Assembly (NCBI GenBank): GCA_051294375.1
Contig: CM119269.1
Coordinates: 9,979,056-10,043,055 of the forward strand
Direction of reading: 5' to 3'
Length of the DNA stretch: 64,000 nucleotides
DNA from: Paraspadella gotoi
Lineage: Eukaryota > Chaetognatha
Shown here: piece after piece, positions 27,392 to 36,110 of the stretch
How the letters are laid out: each line of letters starts with the position of its first letter
How positions within the stretch are numbered: the stretch's first letter is position 1
Translations under genes and position numbers: made by a program
Notes under the pieces: model-generated
Told to the model about the DNA's origin: nothing
The model's input: only the letters and a program-made list of their open reading frames with translations
The model's database searches: none

Positions 27392-30300
27392 ATAACAATT
27401 GATAAAAAGCACAACATCACTATGAGTAACCAATTACTTATAATTCGTGTTTCATCGCCGGCCTAGGTGCACAATATGTTCATCCCGCCTAAAAGCTACA
27501 AAGTTACCTTCAGTCGTGAGCAGTGTGGCTCGTTTAGTAATACCATCAGACTCATGGACCATTATAGAACCGGGATCAATTCCAAATGTAACTACCCTGC
27601 GGGAAGCGTGAGGACGGCCGCTAAACCGCCTGAGGGCCTAAAAAACCCTCAGCCTGTTTGCAAGCCCAGGACCGTCCCATGCTGATGAGAGGGCACAGAA
27701 GATACGGATAATAATCTTCTGCCCACTTAACGCTTCATCAACATTATTTCTACAACACACAACGACGAAGACCGACGACGACGACGACGACGACTTTACC
27801 AAAGGTGAAACAGGCTTCGCTAATTGGCTGAATGAGGGAGAGGGAAAGAGAGCTTGTCCTTTCTCTTCACCGGATTGCTCGTCTCGATGTAGATCATTCC
27901 ACCTAAGATAAAATGCGACAATTTACAGAAATAAATGTAATGTGCCTGAGCAATCAGAATGTCAAAAGTTGTTTTCACAACCACAATGGCAGCCTTTTTC
28001 ATTTTATAATTTTTTAGTTTAAAGCTTAAAGAAAAAAAATTCAGCTTTAAAAAAAAATTACAAAAGAACATCGATCTTGCAAATTTTTTTTTCATACTGC
28101 CAAGACATTATACTAACTAATAAATGTAAAAGAAATGAAAATATTTAGTTTAAGCTTTTTTCGTAATGAGTTTGAAGTATCAAAAAGGAGGTGGGGAAAG
28201 TTCTTGAAAGACACACGCACTAGTTGTTATGACATAAGCATTCTCAATTTATTATATAGTATCATAAACGTCAGGGAATTTTCCAACTAATAAAATGATC
28301 AAATACTCATAGTCAGTCAGTTAAGAGTTATAACAACTCTTTTATTTCACTCCCACTTGAATCCGTTTAGCTTTATCAAAGGTTGTAATCAGTTATCGGT
28401 TGTCATTTGATCGGGAAACGAATAATTACTTTAATCATATGTAATCAAGTATCGAAACGAGCATGATTGATATAAATATTTAATTTGTTTTCAAAATTAA
28501 CACCGAAAAAATTGATGTGAATATAGAAAAACAACCCAATAACAAATAAATAATTTACAAATATCATATATATAACGAGAAATACATCATTTTCCAAGCC
28601 AAGAAACGAATTAGTTGCTAAGAATAAATCGGACGAAAAAAAAAAACAAACAAAGAAAAAAAATCGAATCAATTTAGTGAAGAAACAAATTAGGCGCTAA
28701 GAAACAAATCCTCTCNNNNNNNNNNNNNNNNNNNNNNNNNCCCCCCCCCGAAAAACAACAAATCCGTCGCCATGGGAACCAATTACGTCTTCGATTCATT
28801 TCTCGTCATTTACGTCGACACTTTTTTTTTGTTTTGTCTCCCAGAAAAAATAAAAAGAAAAAGAAAGAAAAAGAAAGAAAAAGAAAAAGAGATCGATTTT
28901 GGTGACGAAAATAGAAGAGAGAGAAATCGATTTAATCTCTCTCTCTCTCTCCCTCTCAAGAGAGAATGAATATATGTTCACTTTTAAGTAGTAAATAGGG
29001 TCATTTAAAAATTTGTCTAACAAAAGGAAAACAGATACTCATTAATTCTAAGAATCATGAGAAACGTTGAATTGCTAAGAGGAAAAAAAAACTAAATATT
29101 TGGACGCAGGAATTCCATCCTATGCGCAAGGAAAATAAACCAAATAATTCCTTTAAAAAATATTTAAAAAAGAGCAGGCCGGTCTTTTTAAGACAACAAC
29201 ATGATGTTTGCGACGCTAGGTGACCTCTATTTGTCACTGTATGTTTCTCTTTGATCCATGGATATGAATATCGATATGACCTGGACATGACACGACATAG
29301 CTAAAAACTATTCATTCTGCCCGTGTCAGTGTAATTATGAACGATGCAATTGCAACGAAATTCCGTCTTTGATTTCTTATAGTTTAATGAATTTCCTGAA
29401 GGCAGCGCGAGTTGTCCACTTAGATATTGTCGAGGTTTTTCCAGGTTTCCAACAAATGGATCACTAATAGGCGAATTATATGCATTTAATGAATTGGTAT
29501 CAACCATTTAATGTAAGTGTAACAGACCGAGCGCAGACAGTTCGACACGAAAAGTGACTATAGGGTTGCTTCCGCGAGTATTCGCGGCGCAACCTATACA
29601 CCAGCGTTTCTAGTAAAAAAGAAATATTAGTGATTTTTTGAGAAAGAATGAAAGTCTCCTTTTGCTCTGACCTGCACGGTGCTCTGATGGCGCTCTAGCG
29701 GCAGAGTGTAGTGTCGCCCCGACGTCGTCGTCTTCACCACGACGGAGAAGACGTTCGTCTTAGATCCGGGAGAATTTGAGGAAGAAATGTCGAAGGAGGG
29801 AGCCTGGGGGATGGAAGATAGCGATTGGGGAATAATGTTTGGATTAAGATCGGGGATTGAGGAGAGGATGGGATAAGGAATGGGAATAAGGGATAGGGAT
29901 GAAGAAATGGAGTTAGGGATCGGGGATAAAGGTTTGAGGATAAGAGATTGGAGAATGGGGATTAGGAAAGGGCTACCGGAGGCCATCTAATTCCATCTAT
30001 TTCCCCATCTCCACCCCATCTCCCCTCCATCTCTATCCCATCTACTTCCCATCTCTTTCTCTCTCATTCTCTCCATTCCCATCTCCTTCCCATTCTTTAC
30101 CCATCTACTTCCCATCTCTTTCTCATCACCTTCCCATCTCTTTCTTACCGACCATCCCTGACGGCGGAGAAAAAATTCGACGCAGATGGCTCCATGACTG
30201 GATTGGTGGGTCGAGGCGAGATCGGGGCTGAAAAAGAAGGGAAGGGAAAGAAAAACAGGAAAGAAAGGAAAGAAAGAAAGGAAGGTAGTAAAATGGGAGG

Positions 30301-32892
30301 ATAGGAATAAAAATAAAAGAAAAGAGTAGGAATGGAAAATGAAAAGATAGTCGGAAATATTAAATAAGGAAAGATAGAAAAAGTAAGAAAAGTAAAAAAA
30401 AGAAAGAATAAAAAAAAGGAAAAATTAGAAATAAGATACTAACAACTAAACATCTCAGTTATAACATTTTCTCTTTCAAATTAAATAATTACAAACGACT
30501 AACCCGGAGTCACGTTTGCTCCAGGACGAAAACTGGTGAGGCCAAAACGCAATCGTAGTTTTTTCCATAGTCCGGCGGATGTGACGTGAACGTAATGACC
30601 TGAAAGACGAAACGGAAAATGTGAGTCGTCGTCATTAAATTCGTCGTCGTCATCATCGTCTATATCATCATCGTCATCCTCTTGTCATCGTCGTCTCTCA
30701 TCCTTATCGTGAGAATCTCGAAACCTAATCTTCTCATCTCTTCCATCAAATCTTTCGTCAAACATCAAAAACTTTCATTTTCTCAAAACCGAAAAATCTT
30801 TCAAAATCTCGAATTAATTAAAATCTCATTTTTCTCCTTTTTAATTTTTTTTCAGTCGAAAAATTTCTGAGATCCAAAGATTTCTGTCACAATCCTTTAA
30901 ATTCTCTTTATATTCTATCGGTTGCTACGTAAAAAATTGAAACAATGCAAACATGCAAAATTTCATAATAACTATTGACACTTACAATGATATATATACA
31001 TTTTGTATTCATTTTTGAGAATTATGTGCTAAATGCGAACACAATAGTTGCAAATTTTGAAGGACATCAGATGCAACAGGTGAGGTAAATTGAATTAAGA
31101 CATTTTTTGTGGGATTTAATTAAATACTGCACTTGTATTCTTAATTCAGTTTGCAAAATATTGCTTACAATGTTTGAAATCAATCACAAACCCTCATCAA
31201 GTGACCTCAAAATTTATTGACCACAACCACAACCAACCGTCGAGTGTGCCGAGGTGTGATCAGCTTTGGGTCCCACAGTCGTATCCTTTGAAGTGACCCG
31301 TCCGATTTCCCAAATTTCCTTTGTCTGGAGTTGAGTGTAACCGCAGAAGTGAGTTCTGAGATGAGAAGGAGAAGGAGAATGAGAAGGAAAGAAGAACATT
31401 CCGAGAATGTTGAAAGACTTTCCAAAAGTTACATTCTGAGAAGATAGAAAAATTATGAATTGTAGACAGACGCTGAGAGAAAAAGGAAGAAGAGACATTC
31501 TGAAGAAAGTTTCAAGAAATATTACTTTTTTTACAAAGTAGAGAAACATTCGAGTCAGGATATAAAATAGGCAAAAAGGAAGTGAAATTTCCTGAAATTT
31601 AACATAAAATAAGGAAATCAGAAAGGAAAATTTCTAAATAAAATTGTAAAATTTTCAAATCAAACTTTTTTTTTGACTTTGGAAGGAAATTTTCTAAAAA
31701 AAATAGGAAAATAAAGAAAATGAAATTGATTTACTGGAGGAATGAAAATAAGAGACATTCAAGTGAGGCGTGAACGAGTACTGGTCAACAGAGAAAGAGA
31801 GAGATAGATAGGTTAACATACTTAAATGTAGGCAAAACACAATTTCTACGAAAGAGGTCTTTTACTTAAAACATATTTGCCCCAATCAACCTCCACCACT
31901 AGCTCTCTCCATCCCAATACGTACCTCGAAGTCGCAACCGCGGTCCCCTCGACGGAGACGTGCACGAAAGGGGGCGCTGTCGGTGGCGCCACCGTCGCGT
32001 TGACGCAGGCGCCATCTTTGAGAGAGACGTCTCCGTCGAGGCGACGTCGCTCGGAAGTTGTCGCCTTTGATCCCTTCGAGGATGAGCTCGCAATGAGGAG
32101 AGGGGAGAGAGATGGGGAGCTGTGGGAGGAGGTGAGGGGGGAAGAAGAGGGGGAGGAGGAGGGGAGGAAGGAGGGAAGGAGAGGGAGGAGAAGAGGGAGG
32201 AAAAAGTGGGAGAGAGGACGGGTTGGAGGGTAGGGTAGAAGGAAGGATTGGAATAAATGAATGAATTAACATTACATTTGAAATGATGATCGATTAATGA
32301 TGAGAGAATTAAATTAAAGCATTTAGATTCCTAGGCTTTATACGCGAAGTACAGAGCAAGTAAAAGCAAATCTATTCGAATCTATTTAATTCATTTCAAC
32401 CTAATTCAATTCTATTTCATTTCATTCAATTCATTCTATTCATTTCAATTCAATTCAATTCACTTCTATTTATTCTATTCCATTCTATCTCATTATTTCA
32501 ATTCAATTGTCTCGCTGCCCCCCCCCATCAACCTGAGCCTTGATCCAAAATGTCTCCAAAATTTCCTGTCTTGTGAAAAGAGTTTTTGTTTCGTCTGAGG
32601 CTCCGTTGCTAATTCGCGTTGCAAAATGTTGAGGGTTCCGTTGCCGTCGCCGTACATGTGGTACCTGGATTGAGAGAGGGAGGAGGGGGAGGGAAGATGG
32701 GGAAGGGAGAAGGGAGGGAAGAAGGTAGGGAGTTTAGGAAGGTTGGGGTAGAGAAACAGGGAATAAGGAAGAGAGGACAGAGAGAGAAAGCGAGGAGGGG
32801 GAAGTGAGAGAAAGAAAGTGAAATGTACACTTGTATACACTCGTATAAAGTACGTCTATGGGCTTTTCGTCTAATAATACAGAGAGAGAGAG

Positions 32893-32953
<61 letters not shown>

Positions 32954-34538
32954 AGAGATGAGAGAGAGAAGAAATAAATTATAAAAAAGCACAACATCAC
33001 TATGAGTACCCATTACTTATAATTCGTGTTTCATCGCCGGCCTAGGTGCACAATATGTTCATCCCGCCTATAAGCTACAAAGTTACCTTCAGTCGTGAGC
33101 AGGTGGCTCGTTTAGTAATACCATCAGCCAGACCATTATAGAACCGGGATCAACAAATGTAACTACCTGCGGGAAGCGTGAGGACGGCCGTAAACCGCCT
33201 GAGGGCCTAAAAAAACCCTCAGCCTGTTTGCAAGCCCAGACACGTCCATGCTGATGAGAGGGCACAGAAGATACGGATAATAATCTTCTGCCCACTTAAC
33301 GCTTCATCAACATTATTCTTCAACACAACAACACAACGACGACGACGACGACGACGACGACGACGTTTACCAAAGGTGAAACAGGCTTCGCTAATTGGCT
33401 GGAATGAGGGAGAGTGAAAGAGAGCCTTGTCCTTTCTCTTCACCGGATTGCTCGTCTCGATGTAGATCATTCCACTAAGATAAAATGCACAATTATACAG
33501 AAATAAGATGTATGTGCCTGAGCAATCAGAATGTCAAAAGTTGTTTTCCACAACCCAATTGGCAGCCTTTTTCATTTTATAATTTTTATTTGTTAAAGCT
33601 TAAAGAAAAAAAATTCAGCTTTAAAAAAAAATTACAAAGAACATCGATCTTGCAAGAATTTTTTTTTCATACTGCCAAGACATTATACTAACTAATAAAT
33701 GTAAAAGAAATGAAAATATTTAGTTTAAGCTTTTTTCGTAATGAGTTTGAAGTATCAAAAAGGAGGTGGGGGAAAGTTCTTGAAAGACACACGCACTAGT
33801 TGTTATGACATAAGCATTCTCAATTTATTATATAGTATCATAAACGTCAGGGAATTTTCCAACTAATAAAATGATCAAATATCATCATAGTCAGTTCAGT
33901 TAAGAGTTATAACAACTCTTTTATTTCACTCCCACTTGAAATCCGTTTGACTTTATCAAAGGTTGTTATCAGTTATCGGTTGTCATTTGATCGGGAAACG
34001 AATAATTACTTTAATCATATGTAATCAAGTATCGAAACGAGCATGATTGATATAAATATTTAATTTGTTTTCAAAATTAAACACCGAAAAAATTGATGTG
34101 AATATAGAAAAACAACCCAATAACAAATAAATAATTTACAAATATCATATACTAAAACGAGAAATACATCATTTTCCAAGCCAAGAAACGAATTAGTTGC
34201 TAAGAATAAATCGGACAAAAAAAAACAAACAAAGAAAAAAAATCAATCAATTTAGTGAAGAAACAAATTAGGCGCTAAGAAACAAATCCTCTCCCCTCCC
34301 CCCGAAAAACAACAATCCGTCGCCATGGGAACCAATTACGTCTTCGATTCATTTCTCGTCATTTACGTCGACACTTTTTTTTGTTTGTCTCCCAGAAAAA
34401 TAAAAGAAAAAGAAAGAAAAAGAAAGAAAAGAAAGAAAGAAAAAGAGATCGATTTTTGGTACGAAAATAGAAGAGAGAGAAATCGATTTAATCTCTCTCT
34501 CTCTCTCTCCCTCTTCTCTCTCTCTCTCTCTCTCTTCT

Positions 34539-34581
<43 letters not shown>

Positions 34582-36036
34582 TCTCTCTCTCTCTCTCTTT
34601 TCCCGTTTTTGTGACGATGAAAAACCGAAATAACCAAAACAAAAACACGTAAAATCGACGCNNNNNNNNNNNNNNNNNNNNNNNNNCGACGACGACGACG
34701 ACGACGACGACCAAGATTATGAAGACGATGACGACGACGAAGTGAAGTTCTCGCCCAAAATTCCTCACATTCCACTTCCCAGTAGTGTGGTCTTGCCACA
34801 ATCCCTTTTCCCCTTCCACACTCACCATTTCTTTTCCCAGTAGTGTGGTCTTGCCACAATCCCTTTCCCCTTCCACACTCACCATTTCTTTTCCCAGTAG
34901 TGTGGTCTTGCCACAATCCCTTTCCCCTTCCACACTCACCATTTCTTTTCCCAGTAGTGTGGTCTTGCCACAATCCCTTTTCCCCTTCCACACTCACCAT
35001 TCCTTTTCCCAGTAGTGTGGTCTTGCCACAATCCCTTTCCCCTTCCACACTCACCATTCCTTTTCCCAGTAGTGTGGTCTTGCGAAGGTCCTGTCCCCGC
35101 AGAGGAAGTGTGGCCAATCGACTCCGTCCAGTCGAAGTCGTCGGCGGCGGAGTTCTCCCAACCGCAGGCGGAGACTTCAAAGTCACAGTTTCGTCCGTCG
35201 AAGGAAGTGAAGGGCGAGAGTTCGAGGTCGTCTAGGGCGATGGTGGCGGATGGGTGGGCGCCTGGGGTGGCGATAATGTAGACCTAGGGGTCGGGAGTCG
35301 AGGGGTGGAGTAGTTGGTGGGAGAAGTGAACTTAGTGAAACTAAGGAGATCGGTTATTGAGGGACATTACATCACGCATGGTATAATATTTACTTTATTT
35401 AGTTATCAGTGAGTAAAGTCCTAAGCTGATGAGCATTATGATTCAAAGAGAAAGCATAAGGTCTGCCGTAGACCGCCTTGGCGTCCTAAGAAAACCTTTA
35501 AACCTTAGAATCGTTGGATTGCAAGACTCTACGGAGTCTCCTTCCCACTAGAGGCTAAATAAAGCGGTCATAATGGCTTAGAGGATTTTAAGCGAGACTC
35601 GAACTGGGGACCAACCGTTTTTAATCAATCAAGCTATCGATCAACCAATCAATCAACTCGTCATTTTGTAGGTTTGTGAAAATCGCAACACGATCGCAGT
35701 TTTATTTATTTCAAACTGTCTCGCTTCTCCCGTTGGAATAATATTCATTTGTTTGGTCTGACATTTAATAAAAAAGTCGCTGTTTTAGTTTATCCTTAAT
35801 ATTAGCTCACTATTTGATCATCTTTTTAAACGTTCCACCGTTTTTTTTATTATTAAATTCATGAATTGTAAATTCTTATTCTTTTAATTTATATTGAGAG
35901 AAAAAACTCGTCTAATTGAGACTAATAAAATGTGTTTTCTTTGAGAAAATTTTATTTGCCAAAAACTGTGATACTTCTACTGGTTTTGAACCGTGAAAAA
36001 CCGTGAAAAACCGTCAAAAACCATCAAAAAAGCAGT

Positions 36037-36110
<74 letters not shown>

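Larger units (their letters stand above)
22725..28955. repeat. Duplicated unit, copy 2 (about 6.2 kb)
   Basis: Colinear with copy 1 across its length. Differences are mostly one-base indels. It extends beyond the end of copy 1 through a sequence otherwise seen at 34258-34520, with a 25-N gap at 28716-28740. Confidence 0.92.
28962..34520. repeat. Duplicated unit, copy 3 (5'-truncated, about 5.6 kb)
   Basis: Begins at a position equal to about 17290 of copy 1, so it lacks exon H and the left 700 bp. The join with copy 2 lies in a CT/AG tract. The right end runs into unique sequence. Confidence 0.9.

Noticed and set aside
28772-28850. Short plus frame starting MGTNYVFDSF, present twice
   Set aside because: Repeated only because the region is duplicated; runs into AAAG/AAAAG repeats; no family.
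34349-35186. Long minus frames across the 58-bp minisatellite read as one protein
   Set aside because: They run through an N gap and AG repeat and use a different frame from the MAM exon; only the exon part is supported.
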